From: Marilutibacter spongiae | GTDB taxonomy: Bacteria > Pseudomonadota > Gammaproteobacteria > Xanthomonadales > Xanthomonadaceae | Length of the DNA: 64,000 nt | NCBI RefSeq assembly: GCF_014145325.1 | Contig: NZ_JACHTF010000008.1 | Coordinates: 62,001 to 126,000 of the forward strand | Direction: 5' to 3' | Shown: one piece after another, positions 20,145 to 29,533 of the stretch | Position numbering within the stretch: the stretch's first letter is position 1 | Layout: each line of letters starts with the position of its first letter | Notes under the pieces: generated by a model | The model's database searches: none | What the model was told of the DNA's origin: nothing | What the model saw: the letters and a program-made list of their open reading frames with translations, nothing else | Position numbers and translations under genes: made by a program

Positions 20145-20707
20145 GCGAGACCATCTCCGGACTGATGAACAACCCGCTGCCCGAAGGGCGGCTGGACGAC
20201 ATCCTGCGGCCGGAAGCCGACAACCCGGTGATGCAGCAGGGCTATGTCACCACCAGCATGGATGCGCTGTGGAACTGGGCGCGCACCGGCTCGATGTGGC
20301 CGATGACCTTCGGCCTGGCCTGCTGCGCCGTGGAGATGATGCACGCCGGCGCCGCGCGCCTGGACCTCGACCGCTACGGCGTCGTGTTCCGGCCCTCGCC
20401 GCGCCAGTCCGACGTGATGATCGTCGCCGGCACCCTGGTCAACAAGATGGCCCCGGCATTGCGCAAGGTCTACGACCAGATGCCCGACCCCAAATGGGTC
20501 ATCTCGATGGGCAGCTGCGCCAACGGCGGCGGCTACTACCACTATTCCTATTCCGTGGTGCGCGGCTGCGACCGGATCGTACCGGTCGACGTGTACGTAC
20601 CGGGCTGCCCGCCGACTGCCGAAGCGCTGGTCTACGGCATCCTCCAGTTGCAGCGCAAGATCCGCCGCGGCACCAACTTCGGCGACAACAAGCAGGGTAT
20701 CCGCTGA
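20135..20707 (+). CDS. nuoB: NADH-quinone oxidoreductase subunit B
   Basis: A 190-residue peripheral subunit carrying the terminal [4Fe-4S] cluster N2 that hands electrons to quinone. Ligands are the tandem Cys63-Cys64 ([11 protein letters not shown]), Cys128 ([10 protein letters not shown]) and Cys158 (VPGCPP). The ATG at 20135 overlaps nuoA; longer upstream frames run through the tRNA and are not coding. Confidence 0.97.
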   Translation: MGVSETISGLMNNPLPEGRLDDILRPEADNPVMQQGYVTTSMDALWNWARTGSMWPMTFGLACCAVEMMHAGAARLDLDRYGVVFRPSPRQSDVMIVAGTLVNKMAPALRKVYDQMPDPKWVISMGSCANGGGYYHYSYSVVRGCDRIVPVDVYVPGCPPTAEALVYGILQLQRKIRRGTNFGDNKQGIR

Positions 20708-20708
20708 C

Positions 20709-21437
20709 ATGGGCGAGAGGGTGACCGATTTCGTCGAGCGCCTGCGGGCGCGTTTCGCCGAAGCGGCGGTGTCCGTCGCCGAGCCCCACGGCGAGGTGAC
20801 CGTGGACGTCGCCGCCGCGGACTGGTTCCCGGCCGCCATGGCCTTGCGCGACGAGTTCGGCTTCGAACAGCTCGTCGATGTCAGCGGCGTCGACTACCTG
20901 AGCTACGGCAGCGACGAGTGGGACACCGACGTGTCCTCCGAAGGCTTCTCGCGTGGCGTGGAAGGCAAGAGCGCAGGGCGTTTCGCCTGGGGCGAGTCGC
21001 CCAACGGCGCGGCGGCGCTGCCGGAACACCGCTTCGCGGCCGTCGCCCACCTGCTGTCGGTGGCGCACAACCTGCGCGTGCGCCTGCGCACGTTCGCCGA
21101 GAACGACGACCTGCCGGTGGTCGCCTCGCTGACCCCGGTGTGGCCGGGCGCGAACTGGTTCGAGCGCGAGGCCTTCGACCTCTACGGCATCCTCTTCGAA
21201 GGGCATCCGGACCTGCGCCGGATCCTCACCGACTACGGGTTCGTCGGCCATCCGTTCCGGAAGGACTTCCCGTTGATCGGCAACGTCGAAGTGCGGTACG
21301 ACGCCGAGCGCAAGCGCGTGGTCTACGAGCCGGTCTCCATCGATCCCCGCGTCGGCGTGCCGCGCGTGATCCGCGACGATGCCCGCTACCAGACCGCCGT
21401 CGGTGAAGCCGCCCAGCGCGCGGAGGTGAAGAAATGA
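20709..21437 (+). CDS. nuoC: NADH-quinone oxidoreductase subunit C
   Basis: A 242-residue (30-kDa-type) subunit of the connecting module, separate from NuoD as in most proteobacteria and unlike the NuoCD fusion of E. coli. The core signature [22 protein letters not shown] is split here by position: [12 protein letters not shown] at about 155-166, then [13 protein letters not shown] and [11 protein letters not shown] Ser/Gly/Ala-rich stretch at about 77-102 is longer than in E. coli. The stop overlaps the nuoD ATG by four bases. Confidence 0.95.
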   Translation: MGERVTDFVERLRARFAEAAVSVAEPHGEVTVDVAAADWFPAAMALRDEFGFEQLVDVSGVDYLSYGSDEWDTDVSSEGFSRGVEGKSAGRFAWGESPNGAAALPEHRFAAVAHLLSVAHNLRVRLRTFAENDDLPVVASLTPVWPGANWFEREAFDLYGILFEGHPDLRRILTDYGFVGHPFRKDFPLIGNVEVRYDAERKRVVYEPVSIDPRVGVPRVIRDDARYQTAVGEAAQRAEVKK

Positions 21438-22732
21438 GCGCCGTGACCCTGCCCAGCGGCAACACCTCGGGCCTGAACAACGCCGAGATCCGCAACTACA
21501 CGTTCAACTTCGGCCCCCAGCACCCGGCCGCGCACGGCGTGCTGCGCCTGATCCTTGAGATGGACGGCGAGGTCGTGCAACGCGCCGATCCGCACATCGG
21601 CCTGCTGCATCGCGGCACCGAGAAGCTGGCCGAGTCCAAGCCGTTCAACCAGTCGATCGGCTACATGGATCGCCTGGACTACGTGTCGATGATGTGCAAC
21701 GAGCACGCCTACGTCCGTGCCATCGAGACCCTGCTGGGGATCGAGGCGCCCGAGCGCGCGCAGTACATCCGCACCCTGTTCGACGAGATCACCCGCATCC
21801 TCAACCACCTCATGTGGATCGGCTCCAATGCGCTCGACCTGGGCGCGATGGCGGTGTTCCTCTATGCGTTCCGCGAGCGCGAGGAGTTGATGGACTGCTA
21901 CGAGGCGGTGTCGGGTGCGCGCATGCACGCTGCCTACTACCGTCCCGGCGGCGTATACCGCGACCTGCCGGCGCAGATGCCGCGCTACAAGGAGTCGCCG
22001 TGGCGCAAGGGCGCGAAGCTTCAGCGCTTCAACGCCTGGCGCGAGGGCTCCATGCTCGATTACCTGGATGCGTTCGCGGACGATTTCCCGGCGCGCGTGG
22101 ACGAGTACGAGACCCTGCTCACCGACAACCGCATCTGGAAGCAGCGCACCGTCGGCGTGGGCGTGATCCCGCCGGAACAGGCGCTGGCCTGGGGCATGAC
22201 CGGACCGATGATCCGTGGTTCGGGCATTGCCTGGGACCTGCGCAAGAAGCAGCCCTACGCCAAGTACGCCGAGGTCGACTTCGACATCCCGGTGGGCGTC
22301 AACGGCGACTGCTACGACCGCTACCTCGTGCGCGTTGCCGAGATGCGCGAGTCCACGCGCATCATCAAGCAGTGCGTCGCCTGGCTGAAGGCCAATCCGG
22401 GACCGGTGATCGTCGACAACTTCAAGGTCGCGCCGCCGAAGCGCGAGGGCATGAAGGACGACATGGAAGCCCTGATCCACCACTTCAAGCTGTTCTCGGA
22501 AGGCTACTGCGTGCCGGCCGGCGAGACCTACGCCGCGGTCGAGGCGCCCAAGGGCGAGTTCGGCTGCTACCTGGTGTCCGATGGCGCCAACAAGCCGTTC
22601 CGCGTGAAGCTCCGTGCCCCGGGCTTCGCCCACCTGTCGTCGATGGACGAGGTGGTCAAGGGCCACATGCTGGCCGACGTGGTGGCGATGATCGGCACCT
22701 ACGACATCGTGTTCGGCGAGATCGATCGATGA
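21434..22732 (+). CDS. nuoD: NADH-quinone oxidoreductase subunit D
   Basis: The 432-residue (49-kDa-type) subunit forms the quinone-binding pocket with NuoB. Hallmarks are [13 protein letters not shown] near the N-terminus, HRGTEKLAE, the tyrosine/histidine quinone region [11 protein letters not shown] and the C-terminal VFGEIDR. It is coupled to nuoC by an ATGA overlap. Unlike the other junctions in the operon, its downstream gap is 127 bases and contains an inverted heptamer repeat. Confidence 0.97.
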   Translation: MSAVTLPSGNTSGLNNAEIRNYTFNFGPQHPAAHGVLRLILEMDGEVVQRADPHIGLLHRGTEKLAESKPFNQSIGYMDRLDYVSMMCNEHAYVRAIETLLGIEAPERAQYIRTLFDEITRILNHLMWIGSNALDLGAMAVFLYAFREREELMDCYEAVSGARMHAAYYRPGGVYRDLPAQMPRYKESPWRKGAKLQRFNAWREGSMLDYLDAFADDFPARVDEYETLLTDNRIWKQRTVGVGVIPPEQALAWGMTGPMIRGSGIAWDLRKKQPYAKYAEVDFDIPVGVNGDCYDRYLVRVAEMRESTRIIKQCVAWLKANPGPVIVDNFKVAPPKREGMKDDMEALIHHFKLFSEGYCVPAGETYAAVEAPKGEFGCYLVSDGANKPFRVKLRAPGFAHLSSMDEVVKGHMLADVVAMIGTYDIVFGEIDR

Positions 22733-22738
22733 AAGGCC

Positions 22739-22852
22739 GTGATTGGGGATTGGTGATGGGTGATTCGCGAAGGCGGCGCACCATCGTGTCCGCCGTGGTC
22801 TCACGTCGCGCCGCCGGCTTCTTCCAATCACGAGTCACCAATCACGAATCAC
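22739..22852. repeat. Inverted heptamer-repeat element between nuoD and nuoE
   Basis: Four tandem seven-base units on the left (GTGATTG, GGGATTG, GTGATGG, GTGATTC at 22739-22766) mirror four on the right (CAATCAC, GAGTCAC, CAATCAC, GAATCAC at 22825-22852). Between them a second pair of arms (GAAGGCGGCGC at 22769-22779; GCGCCGCCGGCTTC at 22808-22821) continues the pairing. The whole 114-base element can fold as one long imperfect hairpin with a loop of about 28 bases. It fills almost the entire nuoD-nuoE gap. It is not coding on either strand as far as I can see. Confidence 0.85.
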
Positions 22853-22859
22853 TGCTGCC

Positions 22860-23387
22860 ATGAAAGCGACCGGAAACTTCGAGGCCTGCCAGCACGTCGA
22901 CCCGATGGTCGCGTTGTCTGACAAGACCCGCGCCCACATCGACCACTGGCTGGCCAAGTTCCCGCCGGATCGCAAGCGCTCGGCCGTGTTGCAGGGCCTG
23001 CACGCGGCGCAGGAGCAGAACGAGGGCTGGCTGTCGGACGAACTGATCGCGGCGGTGGCCAAGTACCTGGGCCTGCCGCCGGTCTGGGCCTACGAGGTCG
23101 CGAGCTTCTACTCGATGTTCGAGACCGAGAAGGTCGGCCGCAACAACGTCGCCTTCTGCACCAACATCAGCTGCTGGCTCAACGGCGCCGAGGACCTGGT
23201 CCGGCATGCCGAGAAGAAGCTCGGCTGCAAGCTCGGCGAATCGACCGCCGACGGGCGCGTGTTCCTCAAGCGCGAGGAAGAGTGCCTGGCGGCGTGCTGC
23301 GGCGCACCGGTGGTCGTGATCAATGGCCATTACCACGAGAAGCTCGATCCGGCGAAGGTCGACGAGCTCCTGGACGGACTGGAGTAA
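22860..23387 (+). CDS. nuoE: NADH-quinone oxidoreductase subunit E
   Basis: A 175-residue thioredoxin-like subunit with the [2Fe-2S] cluster N1a of the NADH-oxidising module. Ligands are visible as Cys100 and Cys105 (FCTNISC) and Cys142 and Cys146 ([10 protein letters not shown]). The ATG at 22860 lies directly after the heptamer-repeat element, seven bases from its last unit, so no standard ribosome-binding site is seen. Initiation may depend on folding of the element. nuoF begins ten bases after the stop. Confidence 0.95.
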   Translation: MKATGNFEACQHVDPMVALSDKTRAHIDHWLAKFPPDRKRSAVLQGLHAAQEQNEGWLSDELIAAVAKYLGLPPVWAYEVASFYSMFETEKVGRNNVAFCTNISCWLNGAEDLVRHAEKKLGCKLGESTADGRVFLKREEECLAACCGAPVVVINGHYHEKLDPAKVDELLDGLE

Positions 23388-23397
23388 GGCGGAGGCA

Positions 23398-24753
23398 ATG
23401 GCGCACCACGACTATTCCAAAGGTTACGGCCCGGTCGGTCCTGCACCGCAGGAGCACAGCGTCGTCTACACGACGTTGCACTACGACACGCCGTGGTCCT
23501 ACGAGAACTACCTCAAGACCGGTGGTTACGCCGCGCTGCGCAAGATCCTCACCGAGAAGATCCCGCAGGCCGACGTCATCGAGATGGTCAAGCAGTCGGG
23601 CCTGCGCGGCCGCGGCGGCGCGGGCTTCCCGACCGGCCTGAAGTGGAGCTTCATGCCCAAGGGCAGCGAGACGCAGAAGTACATCCTGTGCAACTCGGAC
23701 GAGTCCGAGCCGGGCACCGCCAAGGATCGCGACATCCTGCGCTACAACCCGCACGCGGTGGTGGAGGGCATGGCGATCGCCTGCTACGCGACCGGTTCGA
23801 CGGTGGCCTACAACTACCTGCGCGGCGAGTTCCACCATGAACCCTTCGAGCACTTCGAACAGGCGCTGAAGGAAGCCTACGCGCACGGCTGGCTGGGCAA
23901 GGACGTGCTGGGCAGCGGCGTGGATATCGACATTTACGGTGCGCTCGGCGCCGGCGCGTACATCTGCGGCGAGGAAACCGCCCTGATGGAATCGCTGGAA
24001 GGCAAGAAGGGCCAGCCGCGCTACAAGCCGCCGTTCCCGGCGAACTTCGGCCTGTTCGGCAAGCCGACCACGATCAACAACACCGAGACCTATGCCTCGG
24101 TCCCCGCGATCGTGCGCAACGGGCCGGAATGGTTCCTCAACCTGGGCAAGCCGAACAACGGCGGCGCCAAGGTGTTCTCGGTCTCGGGCCACGTCGCCCG
24201 CCCGGGCAACTACGAGATCCGCCTGGGCACCTCGTTCGCCGACCTGCTGGAGATGGCCGGCGGCATGCGCCCGGGCCGGACGCTGAAGGCGGTGATCCCC
24301 GGCGGCTCCTCCATGCCGGTCCTGCCGGGCGAGGTGATGATGGGCCTGACCATGGACTACGACTCGATCCAGAAGGCCGGCTCCGGCCTGGGCTCGGGTG
24401 CGGTCGTGGTGATGGACGACAGCGCCTGCATGGTGCGCGCCTGCCAGCGCATCGCGCGCTTCTACTTCAAGGAAAGCTGCGGCCAGTGCACCCCGTGCCG
24501 CGAAGGCACCGGCTGGATGTACCGCATGCTGACGCGCATCGTCGAGAAGCAGGCGACGCTCGAGGACCTGGAGATGCTGCGCTCGGCCGCGGGCCAGATC
24601 GAAGGCCACACCATCTGCGCCTTCGGCGAGGCCGCCGCCTGGCCGGTGCAGGGCTTCCTGCGCCACTACTGGAACGAGTTCGAGTACGCGATCGTGAACA
24701 AGCGTTTCCTGGTCGACGACCAGGCCGCGGGCACCGTGGAGAAGGCCGCATGA
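23398..24753 (+). CDS. nuoF: NADH-quinone oxidoreductase subunit F
   Basis: A 451-residue NADH- and FMN-binding subunit where electrons enter complex [14 protein letters not shown] (71-83) is the glycine-rich FMN/NADH motif, and [14 protein letters not shown] follows. [17 protein letters not shown] is also conserved. The [4Fe-4S] N3 ligands are Cys361, Cys364, Cys367 ([13 protein letters not shown]) and Cys407. The ATG at 23398 is preceded by GGCGGAGG. The stop overlaps nuoG by four bases. Confidence 0.97.
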   Translation: MAHHDYSKGYGPVGPAPQEHSVVYTTLHYDTPWSYENYLKTGGYAALRKILTEKIPQADVIEMVKQSGLRGRGGAGFPTGLKWSFMPKGSETQKYILCNSDESEPGTAKDRDILRYNPHAVVEGMAIACYATGSTVAYNYLRGEFHHEPFEHFEQALKEAYAHGWLGKDVLGSGVDIDIYGALGAGAYICGEETALMESLEGKKGQPRYKPPFPANFGLFGKPTTINNTETYASVPAIVRNGPEWFLNLGKPNNGGAKVFSVSGHVARPGNYEIRLGTSFADLLEMAGGMRPGRTLKAVIPGGSSMPVLPGEVMMGLTMDYDSIQKAGSGLGSGAVVVMDDSACMVRACQRIARFYFKESCGQCTPCREGTGWMYRMLTRIVEKQATLEDLEMLRSAAGQIEGHTICAFGEAAAWPVQGFLRHYWNEFEYAIVNKRFLVDDQAAGTVEKAA

Positions 24754-26993
24754 GCGCGCAGCCCGCCAACCCCAACGTCCCGCCCGACCACGTCACCATC
24801 GAGATCGACGGCGTCGAGATGTTCGCGCCGAAGGGTTCGATGGTCATCCAGGCCGCCGACAAGGCCGGCATCCCGATCCCGCGCTTCTGCTACCACGACA
24901 AGCTGTCGATCGCGGCGAACTGCCGCATGTGCCTGGTCGACGCGGAGATGGGCGGTCGCCCGTCGCCGAAGCCGCTGCCGGCCTGCGCGACGCCCGTCGC
25001 CGACGGCATGAAGGTCTTCACCCGCAACGAGAAGGCGCTCAAGTCGCAGCGCAACGTGATGGAGTTCCTGCTGGTCAACCACCCGCTGGACTGCCCGATC
25101 TGCGACCAGGGCGGCGAGTGCGAGCTGCAGGACCTGTCGATGGGCTACGGCCGCTCGGTCAGCCGTTTCGTCGAGCGCAAGCGCGTGGTCCCGGACGAGG
25201 ACATGGGGCCGCTGGTCGCCACCGAGATGACCCGCTGCATCCAGTGCACCCGCTGCGTGCGCTTCACCGCGGAGATCGCCGGCACCTACGAGCTGGGCGG
25301 CATGAGCCGCGGCGAGAACCTGCAGATCGGCACCTACGACGGCAAGCCGCTGACCACCGAACTGTCGGGCAACGTGATCGACGTGTGCCCCGTCGGCGCG
25401 CTGACCAACAAGGTGTTCCAGTTCAAGGCGCGTCCGTGGGAGCTGACCGCGCGCGAGTCACTGGGCTACCACGACGCGCTGGGCAGCAACCTGTACCTGC
25501 ACGTGCGCCGCGGCGACGTGCTGCGCGCGGTGCCGCGCGACAACGACGACGTCAACGAGTGCTGGCTCTCGGACCGCGACCGCTACTCGCACCAGGGCCT
25601 GTACGCCGCCGATCGCGCGACGACCCCGATGCTGAAGGTCGACGGCCAGTGGCGCGAAGCCGGTTGGGACGAGGCGCTCGCGCGCGCCGTCGCGATCCTG
25701 CGCGACAACGGCGCCGACAACCTGGGCATGCTGGTCCATCCGGCCACCTCGAACGAGGAGGGCGAACTGCTCGCCCGACTCGCCGAAGCGCTGGGCACCG
25801 GCAACCTCGACCACCGGATCAGCCAGTCCGACCTGACCGATGCCGCCGTCGCCGAAGCCTTCGCTATGCCCGTCGCCGCGATGGAAGAGGCCGACCTCAT
25901 CGTCATCGTCGGCAGCCACCTGCGCCACGAACTGCCCCTGGTGCACCAGCGCGTGCGCAAGGCATGGCGCAAGGGTGCGCGCGTGGTGGTCGTCAACCCG
26001 GTCGACTTCGACTTCGCCTTCGACATCGCCGACAAGCACATCGTGCCGCCTTCCGCGATCGCCGGCGCGCTGGCCGATGCCGGGTTGGCGCAGGCGCTGG
26101 GCGAGGCCGGGCACGCCGCGATCATCGTCGGCGGGCTGGCCGAGAACAGCCTGCACGCAGCCGCGATCCGCAAGGCGGCGGCCGACCTGGCCGCGAACAG
26201 CGGCGCCCGCCTGTGCCGCATCCCGCAGGGCGCCAATGCGCTCGGCCTGGCCGATGCGGGCGTGCTGCCGAGCTCGCGCGACGCCAAGTCCATGCTGGCC
26301 GAGCCGCGTTCTGCCTACGTCATCTACGGCATCGAGCCGGGCCTGGACTTCGCCTCGGCCGGCAATGCGATGAAGGCCCTGTCCGCGGCCCAGGTGGTCG
26401 CGTTCAGCCAGTTCGCCTGCCAGTCCACCCTGGCCGTGGCCGACGTGATCCTGCCGATCGGGGCCCTGGCCGAGATCGACGCGACCCTGACCAACCTGGA
26501 GGGTCGCCGCCAGGTGGCCCAGGCCGGCGGCAAGATGCCGGGCGAAGCGCGCGCCGGCTGGCGCGTGCTTCGCGCCCTCGGCGGTGCGCTGCAGGCCCCG
26601 GGCTTCGAGTTCACCGACCTGGCCGGCCTGCGTGCGGGAATGACCGCGCGTGACGTCTCGCCGGTGGCCGGCCTCGCGCCCTACCTGTCCAACGAGGGCC
26701 TTGAAGTGGTGGCTGCCACCGGCATCTACCGCAGCGACGCGGTGGTGCGCCGCGCCCCGGCGCTGCAGGCCCATCCGCTCAATGGCGGTCCGTCCGCCCG
26801 TCTCAATCCGACCGACGCCTCGGCCCTGGGCCTTGGCGACGGTGCGATGGGCAAGTTCACCGCGACCGCCGGCACCGCGACCCTGCCGGTCTCGGTCGAC
26901 GCGCGCGTGGCGGCGGGCACGGTGCTCATCGAAGCCGGGCATGGCGCGACCGCGCCGCTCGGCCATGGCCGCGTCAACGCGGGGAGGGCCTGA
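24750..26993 (+). CDS. nuoG: NADH-quinone oxidoreductase subunit G
   Basis: A 747-residue iron-sulfur subunit of the molybdopterin-oxidoreductase lineage. A ferredoxin domain carries [2Fe-2S] ligands Cys47, Cys58, Cys61 and Cys79. The His-Cys cluster motif [17 protein letters not shown] follows, then [10 protein letters not shown] with a later CPVGALT for a [4Fe-4S] cluster. The C-terminal molybdopterin-like domain has no catalytic role in complex I. It is shorter than E. coli NuoG (about 900) but normal for the nonfused alphaproteobacterial/xanthomonad type. nuoH follows two bases later. Confidence 0.96.
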   Translation: MSAQPANPNVPPDHVTIEIDGVEMFAPKGSMVIQAADKAGIPIPRFCYHDKLSIAANCRMCLVDAEMGGRPSPKPLPACATPVADGMKVFTRNEKALKSQRNVMEFLLVNHPLDCPICDQGGECELQDLSMGYGRSVSRFVERKRVVPDEDMGPLVATEMTRCIQCTRCVRFTAEIAGTYELGGMSRGENLQIGTYDGKPLTTELSGNVIDVCPVGALTNKVFQFKARPWELTARESLGYHDALGSNLYLHVRRGDVLRAVPRDNDDVNECWLSDRDRYSHQGLYAADRATTPMLKVDGQWREAGWDEALARAVAILRDNGADNLGMLVHPATSNEEGELLARLAEALGTGNLDHRISQSDLTDAAVAEAFAMPVAAMEEADLIVIVGSHLRHELPLVHQRVRKAWRKGARVVVVNPVDFDFAFDIADKHIVPPSAIAGALADAGLAQALGEAGHAAIIVGGLAENSLHAAAIRKAAADLAANSGARLCRIPQGANALGLADAGVLPSSRDAKSMLAEPRSAYVIYGIEPGLDFASAGNAMKALSAAQVVAFSQFACQSTLAVADVILPIGALAEIDATLTNLEGRRQVAQAGGKMPGEARAGWRVLRALGGALQAPGFEFTDLAGLRAGMTARDVSPVAGLAPYLSNEGLEVVAATGIYRSDAVVRRAPALQAHPLNGGPSARLNPTDASALGLGDGAMGKFTATAGTATLPVSVDARVAAGTVLIEAGHGATAPLGHGRVNAGRA

Positions 26994-26995
26994 TC

Positions 26996-28057
26996 ATGCT
27001 GGCCAGCTACGTCGACCCGATCCATGCGTGGTTCCTGTCCCTGGGCACCTTCGGGATGCTCGCCTGGATCGTGCTCAAGATCCTGCTGATCGCCATGCCG
27101 GTGATCATCACCGTGGCCTTCTACGTGGTCTGGGAGCGCAAGCTCATCGGCTGGATGCACGTCCGCCACGGGCCGATGTACGTGGGCATGGGCATCTTCC
27201 AGGCCTTCGCGGACGTGTTCAAGCTGCTGTTCAAGGAGGTCATCCAGCCCACCCGGGCCGAGCCCTTCCTGTACAAGTTCGCGCCGCTGCTGACGCTGGC
27301 GCCGGCGTTCGCGGCCTGGGCGGTCGTGCCGTTCGACGCCAAGCTCGTGCTCTCCAACGCCAATGCCGGTCTGCTGTACCTGTTGGCGATGACCTCGCTG
27401 GGCGTCTACGGCATCATCCTGGCCGGGTGGGCGTCCAACTCGAAGTACGCCTTCCTCGGTGCCATGCGCGCCGCGGCGCAGGTCGTCTCCTACGAGATCG
27501 CGATGGGTTTCGCGATGGTGGGCGTCATGGTCTCGGCCGGCAGCCTCAACCTCAGCCAGATCGTGATGGCGCAGTCGGGCAACGCCGGCCTGTTCGAGTG
27601 GTTCTGGCTGCCGTTGCTGCCGCTGTTCGTCGTCTACTTCATTTCCGGCGTCGCCGAGACCAACCGCGCGCCGTTCGACGTGGTCGAAGGCGAGTCGGAG
27701 ATCGTGGCCGGCCACATGGTCGAGTATTCGGGCTCGGCGTTCGCGCTGTTCTTCCTGGCCGAATACGCCAACATGATCCTGATCAGCTTCCTGACCGCGA
27801 TCTTCTTCCTCGGCGGCTGGCTGAGCCCCTTCCAGGGCCTGGGCATCCCGTTCCTGTCGGTCGATGGCTGGTGGTGGCTGCTGGCCAAGGTGTTCTTCTT
27901 CGCCAGCTGCTTCATCTGGTTCCGCGCGTCCTTCCCGCGCTACCGCTACGACCAGATCATGCGGCTGGGCTGGAAGGTCTTCATTCCGATCACGATCGCC
28001 TGGATCTGCGTGACCGCACTGATGGCGTACTTTGGCGTGTTCGAGCCGGGGCAATAA
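26996..28057 (+). CDS. nuoH: NADH-quinone oxidoreductase subunit H
   Basis: A 353-residue membrane subunit with eight or so helices, linking the peripheral arm to the proton pumps and lining the quinone entry channel. Conserved [35 protein letters not shown], the acidic loop [16 protein letters not shown] and [14 protein letters not shown] are all present. The spacing to nuoG (two bases) and nuoI (nine bases) is tight. Confidence 0.97.
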   Translation: MLASYVDPIHAWFLSLGTFGMLAWIVLKILLIAMPVIITVAFYVVWERKLIGWMHVRHGPMYVGMGIFQAFADVFKLLFKEVIQPTRAEPFLYKFAPLLTLAPAFAAWAVVPFDAKLVLSNANAGLLYLLAMTSLGVYGIILAGWASNSKYAFLGAMRAAAQVVSYEIAMGFAMVGVMVSAGSLNLSQIVMAQSGNAGLFEWFWLPLLPLFVVYFISGVAETNRAPFDVVEGESEIVAGHMVEYSGSAFALFFLAEYANMILISFLTAIFFLGGWLSPFQGLGIPFLSVDGWWWLLAKVFFFASCFIWFRASFPRYRYDQIMRLGWKVFIPITIAWICVTALMAYFGVFEPGQ

Positions 28058-28066
28058 GGCAGAGGC

Positions 28067-28555
28067 ATGAATCGAATCGTTTCCTACTTCAAGAGCCTCC
28101 TGCTCCTTGAGCTGATGCAAGGGCTTGGACTGACGTTCAAGTACCTGTTCCGGCCGAAGTACACCTTGATGTACCCGATGGAGAAGACGCCGCAGTCGCC
28201 GCGCTTCCGCGGCATCCACGCGCTGCGCCGCTATCCCAATGGCGAGGAACGCTGCATCGCGTGCAAGCTGTGCGAGGCGGTGTGCCCCGCGCTGGCGATC
28301 ACCATCGATTCGGAGAAGCGCGAGGACGGCACGCGCCGCACCACGCGCTACGACATCGACCTGTTCAAGTGCATCTTCTGCGGGTTCTGCGAGGAATCCT
28401 GCCCGGTGGACTCGATCGTCGAGACGCACATCCACGAATACCACTTCGACCAGCGCGGACAGAACATCGTCACCAAGCCGCAGCTGCTGGCGATCGGCGA
28501 CCGGCTCGAGGCCGAGATCGCCGAGCGCCGCGCTGCCGACGCGCCCTTCCGCTGA
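28067..28555 (+). CDS. nuoI: NADH-quinone oxidoreductase subunit I
   Basis: A 162-residue subunit with two [4Fe-4S] clusters (N6a/N6b). Two CxxCxxCxxxCP motifs are visible: Cys63, 66, 69, 73 ([12 protein letters not shown]) and Cys102, 105, 108, 112 ([12 protein letters not shown]). An N-terminal amphipathic segment (about 10-30) anchors it to the membrane arm. nuoJ starts ten bases after the stop. Confidence 0.97.
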   Translation: MNRIVSYFKSLLLLELMQGLGLTFKYLFRPKYTLMYPMEKTPQSPRFRGIHALRRYPNGEERCIACKLCEAVCPALAITIDSEKREDGTRRTTRYDIDLFKCIFCGFCEESCPVDSIVETHIHEYHFDQRGQNIVTKPQLLAIGDRLEAEIAERRAADAPFR

Positions 28556-28564
28556 GTGCATGGC

Positions 28565-29215
28565 ATGGATCTCGTAACTATCGCCTTCTACCTGTTCGCC
28601 TCCGCCGCCGTGCTGTCGGCGCTGGCGGTCATCACGATGAAGAACCCGGTCCACGCCGTGCTCTCGCTGGTGCTGACCTTCTTCTCCGTGGCCTGCGTGT
28701 GGATCATCGGCGGCGCCGAGTTCCTCGGGGTCGCGCTGATCCTGGTCTACGTCGGCGCGGTGATGGTGCTGTTCCTGTTCGTGGTGATGATGCTCGACAT
28801 CGACGTCGCGCCGCTGCGCGAGGGCTTCGTCCGGTTCCTGCCGGTCGGGCTGGTGGTCGCCGTCGTCATGCTCGTCGAGATGCTGGTCCTGATCGGCGTC
28901 AAGGTGCAGATGAGCGTGCCGCTGGCCGCCGACGCCGCCGAGTCCGAGGGCCTGTCCAACACCGCCTGGCTGGCCAGCGCGCTGTTCACCAGGTTCCTGC
29001 TGCCGTTCGAGGTCGCCGCGGTCATCCTCACCGTGGCGGTGATCGCCGCGGTCATGCTGACCCTGCGCCGCCGCGGCGGCACCAAGCACCAGGATCCAGC
29101 CGCGCAGACGCGCGTTCGCGCCGCCGACCGCGTGCGCATGGTGAAGATGGATGCCGAGCGGCCCCGCGTCGCCGCCAGCGATGCCGCCGACGAGGCCGGG
29201 GAGGCCCAGCCATGA
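28565..29215 (+). CDS. nuoJ: NADH-quinone oxidoreductase subunit J
   Basis: A 216-residue membrane subunit with five helices, including the pi-bulge helix region [24 protein letters not shown] of the family, which is involved in coupling. The chosen start is ATG at 28565 ([11 protein letters not shown]); GTG at 28556 adds only three residues. The tail after the last helix (from about 165) is long, charged and Arg/Ala-rich. It overlaps nuoK by four bases. Confidence 0.95.
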   Translation: MDLVTIAFYLFASAAVLSALAVITMKNPVHAVLSLVLTFFSVACVWIIGGAEFLGVALILVYVGAVMVLFLFVVMMLDIDVAPLREGFVRFLPVGLVVAVVMLVEMLVLIGVKVQMSVPLAADAAESEGLSNTAWLASALFTRFLLPFEVAAVILTVAVIAAVMLTLRRRGGTKHQDPAAQTRVRAADRVRMVKMDAERPRVAASDAADEAGEAQP

Positions 29216-29529
29216 TGCTCGAAAGCCTGACCACCGGCCACTTCCTGGCGCTCGGCGCCGCGTTGTTCTGCATCAGCGTCGCGGGCATCTTCATCAACCG
29301 CAAGAACGTGATCGTCCTGTTGATGTGCATCGAGCTGATGCTGCTCTCGGTGAACATCAACTTCATCACCTTCTCCCGGCAACTGGGCGATCCTGCCGGC
29401 CAGGTCTTCGTCTTCTTCATCCTGACCGTGGCCGCGGCCGAGGCCGCCATCGGCCTGGCGATCCTGGTCACCCTGTTCCGCAACCGGCGCACGATCAACG
29501 TCGCCGAAATCGATTCGATGAAGGGCTGA
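29212..29529 (+). CDS. nuoK: NADH-quinone oxidoreductase subunit K
   Basis: A 105-residue, three-helix antiporter-like subunit. The conserved membrane glutamates are visible in [13 protein letters not shown] and [13 protein letters not shown]. It starts at the ATG overlapping the nuoJ stop (a second ATG at 29215 is adjacent). nuoL follows four bases later. Confidence 0.96.
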   Translation: MMLESLTTGHFLALGAALFCISVAGIFINRKNVIVLLMCIELMLLSVNINFITFSRQLGDPAGQVFVFFILTVAAAEAAIGLAILVTLFRNRRTINVAEIDSMKG

Positions 29530-29533
29530 TCCG

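Noticed and set aside
22739-22852. The heptamer array considered as a CRISPR
   Set aside because: Units are seven bases with no unique spacers, and the array is inverted about its centre; no cas gene is present.
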